A DNA stretch of 64,000 nucleotides from Hyphomicrobiales bacterium (GTDB lineage: Bacteria > Pseudomonadota > Alphaproteobacteria > Rhizobiales > Rhizobiaceae). Position 1 is the first letter of the stretch. Each line of letters begins with the position of its first letter. The stretch is taken from positions 62,001 to 126,000 of the forward strand of contig UEIJ01000012.1 in NCBI GenBank assembly GCA_900470195.1. Reading direction: 5' to 3'. Below, one piece after another: positions 26,800 to 35,545 of this stretch. The notes beneath the pieces are model-generated. The model was not told where the DNA came from, made no database searches, and saw only the letters and a program-made list of their open reading frames with translations. The position numbers and the translations under genes were made by a program.

Positions 26800-27894
26800 T
26801 CAGGACGGGGCATCGTGCACCTTGCCAGCGCGACGCAGAATCTGGGTCACACATTCTGCGTCGAGCGCCTTGCATAGATGTCCCGGAGGCTTGAGCGTGG
26901 TCATGTCCTGCGCCGCCAGCATCGCGTTCAGGATGGATTCGTCAGTGGCATCGACGACAGCCTCGTATGCCGCGTCTAAAACTTCGTCGTTTAGATGCGC
27001 GCTGCGTTGAAGTGCTTCGTCCACCTGGGGGAGTGGCCGATTGTTGGCGGTACTGAATGCGAGAAAAATATCGCCCGAATTGTTTCCGCCGGGAGTTCCT
27101 GTCTTGCTGATGCCAATTCCTGCGCGTCTGGCTAGCCGGTTTAGTTGATCGGGACGAAGCGGCGCGTCGGTCGCGATGATTACGATAATGGATCCCCGCT
27201 CACGGTCGAAGAGTCGATTGTCTCTAAGCTCCATCCCAACCGGTTCGCCGAGGATCGTGAGCCAATCGCGTTTGCCGTGGTTTGCTTGGACGAGAACGCC
27301 AAAGGTATAGCTCCGTCCTGCGATATCCACCTTGCGCGACGAGGTGCCGGTTCCGCCCTTGAACTCGTAGCAGATCATCCCCGTCCCGCCACCGGTGTTA
27401 CCTTCCGCAACGGCCCCGTCTCTGGCGTTATTCAACGCCTGAAGTACATGCTCCTCGCGGATGTGTTGGCCGTTGATGTCGTTGAGAACGCCGTCGTAGG
27501 TTTCTGCGATGACGGGCATGGCCCAAAGATGCTGGTCGGCGAACGCCTGTTTATAATGACGGATCATCCATTTGACTGCTGCGTGATGGGCGATGCCGAC
27601 GCTATGGGTGTTGGTGATGCAGATTGGGCCCAGGAAATGACCGGCATCCCGGATCCAGTGGGATCCGGTCATTTCTCCATTTCCGTTTAGGGAGTGAATC
27701 CCGGCGCGCACAATACGCGCCTCGGTGCTGTAGCCGAGGGGTAGGATTGTTGTCACGCCAGTTCGGATGACACCTTCAGACTCATTCAGTGTCTCGTTGC
27801 CAACAAGCACGCCGCCCACATCCGTGATCGCGTTGTTCTCGCCCGGCGTGCCTCTCAGCTTCCAGCCTAAATTTCGAGCCCGTTTGCTTGCCAT
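26800..27894 (-). CDS. DmpA-type (P1/S58) aminopeptidase, beta-aminopeptidase-like
   Basis: 364 residues, the normal size. The family is an Ntn-hydrolase-like enzyme that cuts itself into two chains. The self-cleavage site is visible as Gly-Asn-Asn272/Ser273-Gly-Asp in GTPGGNNSGDIF; Ser273 becomes the N-terminal nucleophile. Other blocks are AITDVGGVLVGN, NGNGEMTGSHW and EGNTGGGTGMICYEFKGG. Family role: removes N-terminal residues from peptides, peptide amides and esters, including beta-amino acids. The start has a GGAGGAA ribosome site. It is divergent from the ABC operon and convergent with the GS-like ligase. Confidence 0.9.
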   Translation of the reverse strand: MASKRARNLGWKLRGTPGENNAITDVGGVLVGNETLNESEGVIRTGVTTILPLGYSTEARIVRAGIHSLNGNGEMTGSHWIRDAGHFLGPICITNTHSVGIAHHAAVKWMIRHYKQAFADQHLWAMPVIAETYDGVLNDINGQHIREEHVLQALNNARDGAVAEGNTGGGTGMICYEFKGGTGTSSRKVDIAGRSYTFGVLVQANHGKRDWLTILGEPVGMELRDNRLFDRERGSIIVIIATDAPLRPDQLNRLARRAGIGISKTGTPGGNNSGDIFLAFSTANNRPLPQVDEALQRSAHLNDEVLDAAYEAVVDATDESILNAMLAAQDMTTLKPPGHLCKALDAECVTQILRRAGKVHDAPS

Positions 27895-28028
27895 TTGTGC
27901 ATTCCTCCGATCTGCAAGGACCTCAAAACACTTTCTTTCCGCAAACTGAAAAATCTGTTTGTGAGAAGTTCGAAAGTATGTTTTTTTAGCTCCATAAAAA
28001 CAACGACAAAATTCTCCAGAGGAAAATT
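27895..28028. promoter_or_regulatory. Divergent promoter region with the second TTTGCGG-GTGTT element
   Basis: 134 bp between the DmpA-like gene (minus) and the ABC operon (plus). The minus strand of 27925-27945 reads TTTGCGG-AAAGAAA-GTGTTTT, a near copy of 23840-23860. A weaker plus-strand relative (CGAAAGTATGTTTTTTT) lies at 27971-27987. Strong ribosome sites flank both starts (GGAGGAA and AGAGGA). Control by the GntR protein at 34627 is a guess. Confidence 0.45.
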
Positions 28029-29138
28029 ATGGGCTTCTTACAGATAGCCTCAGCTCACAAGGCGTACCAAACGCCTGAGGGAACGCTGGTGCGCGCGCTC
28101 GACGACATTACGATCAATGTCAGGAGCAACGAATTCTTGACACTCCTCGGACCATCGGGTTGCGGGAAGACTACGCTGCTGAAAACCATAGCCGGTTTTG
28201 AAGACTTGGATGGAGGCGACCTCATTCTTGAGGGGCGCAGCCTGAAGGCCGTTCCGGCCCACCGTCGTCCATTCAACACCGTCTTCCAGAACTACGCCTT
28301 ATTTCCCCACATGAACGTCTCGCAGAACATCGCATATGGTCTCGACGTTGCCGGCGTGAAGAAGGCCGAACGTGACCGCCGCGTTGGCGAGGCACTGGAA
28401 ATGGTCGGCTTGGCTGGCTACGGCGGCCGGAAGCCTTCGCAGCTCTCCGGAGGTCAGCAACAGCGTGTCGCACTTGCACGTTCGCTGGTCTTGAAGCCCC
28501 GCGTTCTGCTCCTCGACGAGCCACTCTCCGCTCTGGATCGCAAGATGCGAGAGACGATGCAGATTGAGTTGAAGAACCTGCAGAACTCCGTGGGTATCAC
28601 GTTCATCTTCGTGACGCACGATCAGGAAGAAGCTTTGGCGATGTCCGATCGTATCGCCGTATTGTCGCATGGCAGGGTACAGCAGCTCGGGTCGCCCACT
28701 GACGTTTACGACACTCCCGCAAACGAGTTCGTTGCGAACTTCGTTGGAACCTCCAACCTATTCAGCGGTCGCATCGTGGAGAGCGATGCAGCTCGCGGCT
28801 TGTTCACGATCGAGACCGCCAATGGGCGGCGGTTGATTGCGAGGGGACGCGACTTCGAAAACGGCAGTGTGGTGAAGATGGTTCTTCGCCCGGAGCATCT
28901 CCGTCTGGTTGACACCGACGAATTCGAGGGAGCAGGCACCCTGCAGGGGCAAGTTAAGGACGTTATTTTTGTCGGATCCGTCATCCATATCCATATCGAC
29001 GTTGGCTTTGGAAGGACGGCAATCGTTCATCACCACCACGATCGGACGGGCATCCGGAACGCGATTGAAGCTGGAGCGAATGTTCGCATCGCGTACTCGC
29101 CGTCTTCCGCACATTTGATTGCAGCCGAGCGAGGCTGA
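28029..29138 (+). CDS. Spermidine/putrescine-type ABC transporter ATPase (PotA/PotG-like)
   Basis: 369 residues: nucleotide-binding domain (1-240) with Walker [18 protein letters not shown] signature and Walker B VLLLDEPLSALD, then a C-terminal TOBE domain (about 275-365). The ATPase-TOBE layout is that of importers for polyamines, sugars and phosphonates. First gene of a four-gene operon with two permeases and a PotD-like binding protein; the next start follows its stop by 1 bp. Confidence 0.92.
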   Translation: MGFLQIASAHKAYQTPEGTLVRALDDITINVRSNEFLTLLGPSGCGKTTLLKTIAGFEDLDGGDLILEGRSLKAVPAHRRPFNTVFQNYALFPHMNVSQNIAYGLDVAGVKKAERDRRVGEALEMVGLAGYGGRKPSQLSGGQQQRVALARSLVLKPRVLLLDEPLSALDRKMRETMQIELKNLQNSVGITFIFVTHDQEEALAMSDRIAVLSHGRVQQLGSPTDVYDTPANEFVANFVGTSNLFSGRIVESDAARGLFTIETANGRRLIARGRDFENGSVVKMVLRPEHLRLVDTDEFEGAGTLQGQVKDVIFVGSVIHIHIDVGFGRTAIVHHHHDRTGIRNAIEAGANVRIAYSPSSAHLIAAERG

Positions 29139-29139
29139 G

Positions 29140-30045
29140 ATGGTCACTGGAAAAACCGTTCAATCCAGAAAGACGCAAGCGCTACTCTTGCTGCTGTCAC
29201 CGATCACGCTCCTTCTCGGTGCCTTCTTTCTAATCCCGCTCGGGATCATGGTGGTTTACAGCTTCCTTGAGCCTGGGCTCTACGGCGGTGTCGAGTGGAC
29301 CTGGTACCCCTATAACTACGGACGAATAATCGGCTGGCCACTCAACGACTACGAGACTTTTGAGCCAATTTACCTCTCCATATTCCTGAGTTCTCTCAAG
29401 ATTGCTTGCCTAACCGTCATCTTCTCGCTCCTGATCTGCTACCCCGCTGCTTTCTGGGTCAGCCGTATGAGCGAACGGCGCAAGAGTCTTGTGCTTTTTT
29501 TGATCACATTGCCATTCTTCGCCAACCTTCTCGTGCGGATTTACGCATGGCTTCTGCTCCTGAGGCCTACCGGCATCATCAACATGGCTCTCCAAAGCAT
29601 TGGTCTCGTGGGGCAGCCGCTCGACATGCTTTTCTCGAGCTTCGCCGTCATTGTCGGCATGGTCTACATTTTCACGCCGTTCATGTTTCTACCCATCTAC
29701 GCGAATGTCGAAAAATTGGACTACTCGTTGGTACGGGCTTCCCAGGATCTCGGAGCAACACCCCTACAGACATTCCTCCGCGTCATCCTACCGCTGACCC
29801 TTCCCGGCATCGCTGGTGGATCGATTATCGTCTTCATACCGGCGCTTGGAAATTTCATTGTGCCGTCGTTCCTCGGAGGTTCGAAGGTCCAGATGACCGG
29901 TAACCTCATCGAACGTTCTTTCCTGCAATCACGTGACTGGCCGTTCGGCGCTGCACTGGCGCTCCTTATCATGGCCTCCGTCGTGCTCGTGGTCATGTTC
30001 CAAGTTGTTCGAAGCTCTCGTGCTCAAGCAAGGGGTGCGGCGTGA
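29140..30045 (+). CDS. ABC transporter permease (PotB/PotH-like)
   Basis: 301 residues from ATG at 29140, one base after the upstream stop (29138). Six hydrophobic helices and a binding-protein-dependent EAA loop, ASQDLGATPLQTFLRVILPL (about 205-224). The long periplasmic loop after helix 1 is typical of PotB/PotH. Works with the next permease and the ATPase to import the substrate delivered by the PotD-like protein. Confidence 0.9.
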   Translation: MVTGKTVQSRKTQALLLLLSPITLLLGAFFLIPLGIMVVYSFLEPGLYGGVEWTWYPYNYGRIIGWPLNDYETFEPIYLSIFLSSLKIACLTVIFSLLICYPAAFWVSRMSERRKSLVLFLITLPFFANLLVRIYAWLLLLRPTGIINMALQSIGLVGQPLDMLFSSFAVIVGMVYIFTPFMFLPIYANVEKLDYSLVRASQDLGATPLQTFLRVILPLTLPGIAGGSIIVFIPALGNFIVPSFLGGSKVQMTGNLIERSFLQSRDWPFGAALALLIMASVVLVVMFQVVRSSRAQARGAA

Positions 30046-30887
30046 TGAATAGGATCCTGTCGTCTTTCAAAATCTTCCCAAGCGTCTTCAATATCTACGG
30101 CTTCCTGTTCCTAGCCTTCCTCTACATGCCGCTTGTGTTGATCGTGCTCTATTCCTTTAACGCAAACCCGATCAACATGGCCGACTGGACGGGCTTCACG
30201 TTCGACTGGTACCGGACGATCTTCGGTGGTGCTGCTGTTGAAACAACGTTTGATTCGGCATTCAGCGAGTCTCCGCAACGGATATTCGAGGTCGTCAAAA
30301 ACAGCTTTCTCGTGGCGGTTTCGGCTGCGACCATTGCTACCGTAATTGGAACGGCAACAGCAATCGCCTTGGCGCGCTACAAGTTCTTCGGAAAGCGTTT
30401 TTACCAAACGCTTCTTCTGCTTCCGATGCTCATTCCCGACATCGTTTTGGGTATCGCGCTCCTCGTGTTTTTTGTGGGCGTAGGCTTCGAACTCGGTCTT
30501 TTGACGATCATCATCGGCCACGTGACATTCTTGTCTAGCTATGTGTTCGTTGTCGTTTCTGCTCGGCTTGCAGGGATGGACACAACCTTGGAGCAGGCAT
30601 CCGCCGACCTGGGCGCTGGTCCGTTCACAACTTTTCGCCGCGTAACGCTCCCGCAGATCATGCCGGGCGTGGTGGGCGGCTTCTTGCTCGCCTTCATCAT
30701 CTCACTCGACGACGTGGTGATCACCTACTTCATCGCCGGCGTTGGCTCGCAGACACTGCCACTTTTCATCCTCGCCATGATGCGGAGAGGGTTGCGGCCT
30801 CAGATCACCGCTCTGGCGGTTCTAATTCTCGTGTTCTCGTTCGTCGTGGCGACAGTTGGCCTGCTGCTGCGCAACCGGAAGCCTTAG
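30045..30887 (+). CDS. ABC transporter permease (PotC/PotI-like)
   Basis: 280 residues; ATG at 30045 shares its A with the preceding stop (TGATG), so translation is coupled (GTG at 30042 is an alternative). Helices and the EAA loop EQASADLGAGPFTTFRRVTL fit PotC/PotI. It ends 26 bp before the binding-protein gene. Confidence 0.9.
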   Translation: MNRILSSFKIFPSVFNIYGFLFLAFLYMPLVLIVLYSFNANPINMADWTGFTFDWYRTIFGGAAVETTFDSAFSESPQRIFEVVKNSFLVAVSAATIATVIGTATAIALARYKFFGKRFYQTLLLLPMLIPDIVLGIALLVFFVGVGFELGLLTIIIGHVTFLSSYVFVVVSARLAGMDTTLEQASADLGAGPFTTFRRVTLPQIMPGVVGGFLLAFIISLDDVVITYFIAGVGSQTLPLFILAMMRRGLRPQITALAVLILVFSFVVATVGLLLRNRKP

Positions 30888-30913
30888 CAATCAAAATAAG
30901 GGGAGTACCTGAA

Positions 30914-31948
30914 ATGAAGAGAATGCTGACTCGACTTGCAGGCGTGGCATCGATCCTTCTGTTGACAACCCAGATGGCCTCTGCTGATGGGAAACTCAGT
31001 CTCTACAACTGGGGCGACTACATTAACCCGGAGCTGATCGACGCATTCAGCAAGGAATACAAGGTCGACGTAACGCTCGACACCTATTCCACCAATGAAG
31101 AAATGCTTGCTCGCATTCAGGCCGGTGCATCTGGCTACGACCTCGTTTGGCCATCGGTGCACATGCATGATATTATGCAAAAGCTTGGCTTGCTGCAGGC
31201 AGCACATCCGAACCAGATGCCTGGCTGGGAAAATATCGACAAGGCAGCTTTACGCTCGCATGAGGATCCTCAAGGGGACTATTGCCTCCCGTATGCTTGG
31301 GGAGCTGTGGGCATCCTCTATAACAAGAAGCTCATTCCCGATTTGAAATCCTGGGAGCAGTTCTTTGACTACGCCAAGGCCAATCCGGGCAAAGTGACGA
31401 TGCTCGACGACCTACGAGAAACGCTGGGAGTCGGCCTAATCATGACGGGGTCGTCGGTAAACTCACGCAATCCTGAGGAAATCGAGAAGGCCGAAGCCTT
31501 CATTATGCAGCAGAAGCCGAACATCGGTGCGTTCCGTTACGACGTAATCCCGTTGGTGACTTCCGGCGACATTGCCGCGGGCCACTACTATGTCGGTGGT
31601 GTTCTCAACGTCCTGCAGAACCCGGACCTATTGGGCTTTGTCATCCCAGAGGAAGGAGCGACGATGTATCAGGAGGACGTGTGCCTTCTGGAAGGGGCTC
31701 CGAACCCCGAGAATGCAAAGCTGTTCATGCAATTTCTCATGCGTCCGGAGAACGCTGCAAAGAACTCCGAGCGTCTCACGAACGGTGTTGTAAATACGGC
31801 CGCGGTCTCGCTGCTGCCGGATAATCTCAAGACGAACCCGTCGATCAATCCCTCTCCTGAGGTCCGCGCGAAGCTTCAGATTTTCGAAGACCTTGGCAAG
31901 GATTTGCGGGCCTACACCCGCGCCTGGGACCGCATCAAGACGAACTGA
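30914..31948 (+). CDS. Periplasmic polyamine-type substrate-binding protein (PotD/PotF-like)
   Basis: 344 residues with a signal peptide (about 1-24, ending SADG). The mature start LSLYNWGDYINPELIDAF is the PotD/PotF motif. Two lobes joined by hinge strands are expected; the acidic and aromatic pocket residues cannot be assigned safely by eye. Binds the substrate in the periplasm and passes it to the two permeases. Because the enzymes beside it act on amides and amines, the ligand may be a formamide, acyl polyamine or beta-alanyl amide rather than a plain polyamine. Confidence 0.9.
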   Translation: MKRMLTRLAGVASILLLTTQMASADGKLSLYNWGDYINPELIDAFSKEYKVDVTLDTYSTNEEMLARIQAGASGYDLVWPSVHMHDIMQKLGLLQAAHPNQMPGWENIDKAALRSHEDPQGDYCLPYAWGAVGILYNKKLIPDLKSWEQFFDYAKANPGKVTMLDDLRETLGVGLIMTGSSVNSRNPEEIEKAEAFIMQQKPNIGAFRYDVIPLVTSGDIAAGHYYVGGVLNVLQNPDLLGFVIPEEGATMYQEDVCLLEGAPNPENAKLFMQFLMRPENAAKNSERLTNGVVNTAAVSLLPDNLKTNPSINPSPEVRAKLQIFEDLGKDLRAYTRAWDRIKTN

Positions 31949-32010
31949 TTTCTTACTCGAAACCGTCGGGGTGCGGCTGGCGCACCCCGACTTCTTTCTT
32001 GGGGTGCCTG

Positions 32011-32337
32011 ATGAGCAGATACGAACTAGACCAAAGCGACCTGCAGTTCGCTCGAGAGTTTCTCGCCGATCCCGTGGGATATCATAGCCCCGGATTGCAG
32101 CGTGTGCTCAACCGAATGCGAGGCGCCGATTGGGCGTTCAAGTACGTGCTCGTCACGCAGGAGCGGCATGGTCGCTGGCTGTTGGGAAAGATGCCGCGGA
32201 ATCGTGGATCGGAAATCGAGATCATCGAAGGCGTGGTCTACACCGACCTGCTGGACGCGGAACGCGACATCTTTCGTCGTCGTTGGCAGGATTTGACCGG
32301 CAACGACCTGAACCTTGCACTGCAAAGTGCTGCCTAA
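32011..32337 (+). CDS. N,N-dimethylformamidase-like small (alpha) subunit
   Basis: 108 residues from ATG at 32011 (MSRYELDQ). I relate it to the DMFase small subunit by its place directly before the large subunit (18 bp gap) and by a conserved layout: GYxSPxLQRVxNRMR near 26-41, KYVLVTQE, and a C-terminal helix FRRRWQDL. It is shorter than the known alpha subunit (about 130 residues), missing the N-terminal 20-25. The family is small and I rate the match as moderate. Role: structural partner needed for an active alpha-2 beta-2 enzyme. Confidence 0.66.
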   Translation: MSRYELDQSDLQFAREFLADPVGYHSPGLQRVLNRMRGADWAFKYVLVTQERHGRWLLGKMPRNRGSEIEIIEGVVYTDLLDAERDIFRRRWQDLTGNDLNLALQSAA

Positions 32338-32355
32338 ATTAAACTGGAATCAAAG

Positions 32356-34593
32356 ATGTTGCCGATTGTTGCTTACACCGACAAACTCAGTGTTGCCGCG
32401 GGCGAAACCATATCCGTGATGGCGAGTTCCTTTGGCGCGCGTGAATATCGCGCCGACTTGCGCCGAATAATCCAGGGTGACACCAATCCAGAGGGACCTG
32501 GTTATAAAGACGAACGGATCGATCTGGATCTTGGTGGCGCTCGAAAGGCCGTGGAAAAACGCTTCTTTCCTGGATCATGCGTAATCGTCCCAGCTCAGCG
32601 GGTACTGTCTGGCCTTGCCGATTTCACGATCGCTGCAGTGGTTCGACCCACTCTCGTCGACGAACGCGAACGTTCCATCATTTCATTGCCAGGATTCGCG
32701 CACATCGGGATTGATGGCGAGCACTTCGTCGCGGAGGCTCATGGCCATCGCCTCGAAGTCAAACAGCCGGTCAATACTGGTGCGTGGTATGTCGTCTCAT
32801 TGTCCTTTTCAACCGAAACCGGATCGCTGACATTCGCGGTTTCGAAGGACAACGAGGCAGCGAGCGAAGATGTGAAGCCGCTGGTTCAAACGGCTAAGGT
32901 TGCAGGTCTCCGGTGCGACGCGGAGGAAATCGTTATCGCAGCTTCCAGAGGTTTGGAGGGCCGGCCTGCTCAGTTCTTTGATGGAAAAATCGATCGACCG
33001 GCAATCTTTGGCGCGGAAATATCACATGACGCTCTCCGACGGCTGCTGGCCGACTTCTCTCAGCTTGCCCGGATGCGTTCACTGCTCGCGGCGTGGGACT
33101 TCTCCGTCAAGATGACAACCCAAACGATCTGCGACATATCCCCTTATCAGCTCCATGGGCGTATCCATAACGCGCCGGCTCGGGCGATGACCGGATGGCT
33201 TTGGAAGGGGCAGGATCTCGACTGGAAAAAGCGTCCCGATCTCTATTCCGCCATTCATTTCCACTCCACGGACTTTTATGACGCTGGATGGGACGTTGAC
33301 TTCACCGTTTCGCTCCCCGACGACCTGAAGAGCGGCGTATACGCTGTGCGATTGGTCCCTGATGGGGACGAAGAAGCGGCATATTATTGCGTATTTGCTC
33401 TGCGGCCGCCTCGGGGGAAGCCGTCTCGAAACACCGTCGCGTTCCTGTTCCCGACATGCAGCTACCTTGCCTATGCCAACCATCGGCTTGCGATGGACGT
33501 ACCGGGAACTGAGATAGGGATGGGGAGGGTGGTGGAACTGGATCGGCACCACATGTTCCTTCAATCCAATCCGGGTATCGGGTTCTCTGTCTACGAAACC
33601 CACGACGACGAGAGCGGTGTCTTCCATAGCTCTCGCTTGCGGCCCATCGTAGACCTGCAGCCCAAGGTGAAATCGTTCCTGGGCGGTTTTGGCTCGAACG
33701 TTTGGCAGTTCAATGCTGATACCCACATCCTGGGGTGGCTGGATGCCATTGATCAGGACTATGACGTGATCACCGACGAGGATGTCCATGAGGAAGGGAT
33801 GCGCCTGCTCGGTCAGTACAACGTCGTGATCACTGGGACGCATCCGGAATACTATACCCGGAATATGATCGAGGCGCTGCAAGGCTTTACCGATCGAGGC
33901 GGCCGCTTGATGTATCTTGGCGGAAACGGCTTCTATTGGGTTGTTAGCTTCAACGAGGACATGCCGGGGATTATGGAGTGCCGTCGATCGGAGGCAGGAA
34001 TTCGCCCCTGGGAGCCGGGGCATGGCCAGTTCTATCATGCTTTCACCGGCGAATATGGGGGACTTTGGCGACGCAACGGTCGCCCGCCAAATCATCTTTG
34101 CGGCGTGGGGATGACATCCCAAGGCTTCGATATATGCGAACCCTACTATCTTGCCCCCGCAGCCAAGGATCCGCGCGTTTCATTTATATTCAACGGTGTG
34201 TCGGCGGATACCAAAATCGGTGATTTTGGTCTGGCAGGTGGAGGTGCTGCGGGATTGGAGGTTGATCGAGCAGATCAATCCCAGGGTACCCCAGACCACG
34301 CGCTTGTGCTCGCGTCATCTACACGTCACACCGACATCTACCTGATGACACCTGAAGACCTGTTGGATCCCACTCCTGACTGGTCGGGTACACAGGCCGA
34401 CATCATCCGCGCTGATCTGACGTTCTTCGAAACCGCTGGAGGAGGTGCTGTGTTCTCTACCGGGTCTATTGCGTGGGCAGGCTCGATGGCGTGGAATAGT
34501 TATGATAACGAAATCGCTCGCATGACCTCCAACGTCCTGCGGCGGTTCAACGATCCCGAGCGCTTCAGCATACCGGAGCACAAGGACTCGTAA
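32356..34593 (+). CDS. N,N-dimethylformamidase-like large (beta) subunit
   Basis: 745 residues, close to the known 760. An N-terminal concanavalin/LamG-like beta domain (about 15-250) is followed by a class I glutamine-amidotransferase-like Rossmann domain (about 355-620). The mononuclear iron site of DMFase uses two Tyr and one Glu. Candidates here are Tyr373 in SYLAYANHR, Tyr413 in SVYETHDD and Glu498 in GTHPEYY. His496 and Asn524 (LGGNGFYW) keep the spacing I recall for the DMFase pocket. Family role: hydrolyses N-substituted formamides to formate and an amine. The natural substrate here is unknown. Confidence 0.8.
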   Translation: MLPIVAYTDKLSVAAGETISVMASSFGAREYRADLRRIIQGDTNPEGPGYKDERIDLDLGGARKAVEKRFFPGSCVIVPAQRVLSGLADFTIAAVVRPTLVDERERSIISLPGFAHIGIDGEHFVAEAHGHRLEVKQPVNTGAWYVVSLSFSTETGSLTFAVSKDNEAASEDVKPLVQTAKVAGLRCDAEEIVIAASRGLEGRPAQFFDGKIDRPAIFGAEISHDALRRLLADFSQLARMRSLLAAWDFSVKMTTQTICDISPYQLHGRIHNAPARAMTGWLWKGQDLDWKKRPDLYSAIHFHSTDFYDAGWDVDFTVSLPDDLKSGVYAVRLVPDGDEEAAYYCVFALRPPRGKPSRNTVAFLFPTCSYLAYANHRLAMDVPGTEIGMGRVVELDRHHMFLQSNPGIGFSVYETHDDESGVFHSSRLRPIVDLQPKVKSFLGGFGSNVWQFNADTHILGWLDAIDQDYDVITDEDVHEEGMRLLGQYNVVITGTHPEYYTRNMIEALQGFTDRGGRLMYLGGNGFYWVVSFNEDMPGIMECRRSEAGIRPWEPGHGQFYHAFTGEYGGLWRRNGRPPNHLCGVGMTSQGFDICEPYYLAPAAKDPRVSFIFNGVSADTKIGDFGLAGGGAAGLEVDRADQSQGTPDHALVLASSTRHTDIYLMTPEDLLDPTPDWSGTQADIIRADLTFFETAGGGAVFSTGSIAWAGSMAWNSYDNEIARMTSNVLRRFNDPERFSIPEHKDS

Positions 34594-34626
34594 GGTCAGT
34601 GAGCATTTTTTGAGATAGGATAATGG

Positions 34627-35499
34627 GTGGACTCTAAAACGGACCTTCAGCTCAGGCTTGTACGGCAATTGCTGACGAAGATCGTGGATGGGGCCTTTGA
34701 AACTGGCGCACACCTGCGGGAGATTGAGCTCTCGCAGGTGTTCGGCGTGTCTCGTACCCCGCTACGCGCAGCTCTTGCCAAGGTGACCGAGCTCGGCGCG
34801 GCGGAACGGGGCTGGGGCCGGGGGCTTTATGTCAAGGCTACCCCTGAAGTGGCCGAGCAGATGCTTGCCTCCCTGCCTCAGGAAGACGAAGAGCAGATCA
34901 AAGAACAAATCGCGCGAGACTGGTTCGAGGGACAAATTCCCCGCGAAGTATCGGAAAGCTATTTCCGTTCGCGCTACGGCCTCGGCAAAAAATCTCGTGT
35001 ACTGGAACTCCTATCCGAAGAAGGAGTGATCGTCCGCTCGCCTGGTTATGGGTGGCAGTTCGAACCTACGTTGAATTCGCAAGACTCGAACGACGCGAGC
35101 TACGATTTCCGCCTGCTTGTGGAGCCGGGCGCAATCCTTCAATCATCTTTCCACTATGACAAGGTCGGTGCTGCGTCCATTCGCAGCCGCCATGAGCGCG
35201 TTCTCAACTCTCAGACCCGCGACCTGCCGGAGCTGTTTCGACTGGACGAAGAATTTCACCAGTTCATTGCGGAATGCTCTAGGAACCCCTTCGTTATTCA
35301 AGCGGTGGCGCAACAGAACAAGCTTCGTCGACTGTTGGAATACGCTTCGCTGATCGATACAGGCCGCCTAAACGCCTCGTGCGCGGAGCACATCGAGATC
35401 CTTGATGCACTGGATGGTGGCGATCAAACACGCGCTGCGGGAGCAATGACCCGGCATCTACTGCAGGCCAAAGGGTCGCCACCCGCATTTAAAGACTAA
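34627..35499 (+). CDS. GntR-family regulator with tandem winged helices and FCD domain
   Basis: 290 residues from GTG at 34627 (AGGA 6 bp upstream). The first winged HTH (about 6-72, LREIELSQVFGVSRTPLRAAL) is GntR-type. A second winged-helix-like stretch (about 100-140, REVSESYFRSRYGLGKKSRVLELLSEEG) follows, then an all-helical FCD ligand domain (about 155-285) with the DEEFHQFI and CAEHIEILDAL metal-His positions. Two DNA-binding units in one chain are unusual. Being the last gene of the island, it is the obvious local regulator of uptake and catabolism. Confidence 0.85.
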   Translation: MDSKTDLQLRLVRQLLTKIVDGAFETGAHLREIELSQVFGVSRTPLRAALAKVTELGAAERGWGRGLYVKATPEVAEQMLASLPQEDEEQIKEQIARDWFEGQIPREVSESYFRSRYGLGKKSRVLELLSEEGVIVRSPGYGWQFEPTLNSQDSNDASYDFRLLVEPGAILQSSFHYDKVGAASIRSRHERVLNSQTRDLPELFRLDEEFHQFIAECSRNPFVIQAVAQQNKLRRLLEYASLIDTGRLNASCAEHIEILDALDGGDQTRAAGAMTRHLLQAKGSPPAFKD

Positions 35500-35507
35500 T
35501 GTGTTGA

Positions 35508-35540
35508 ACCGAGGCCAACCCCCGTTGGGACGGCCTCGGT
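35508..35540. terminator. Stem-loop terminator after the GntR gene
   Basis: ACCGAGGCC pairs perfectly with GGCCTCGGT around a 15-base loop, starting 9 bp after the gntR stop. There is no long T run; it may serve both the island and the opposing RidA fragment. Confidence 0.65.
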
Positions 35541-35545
35541 GTCAC

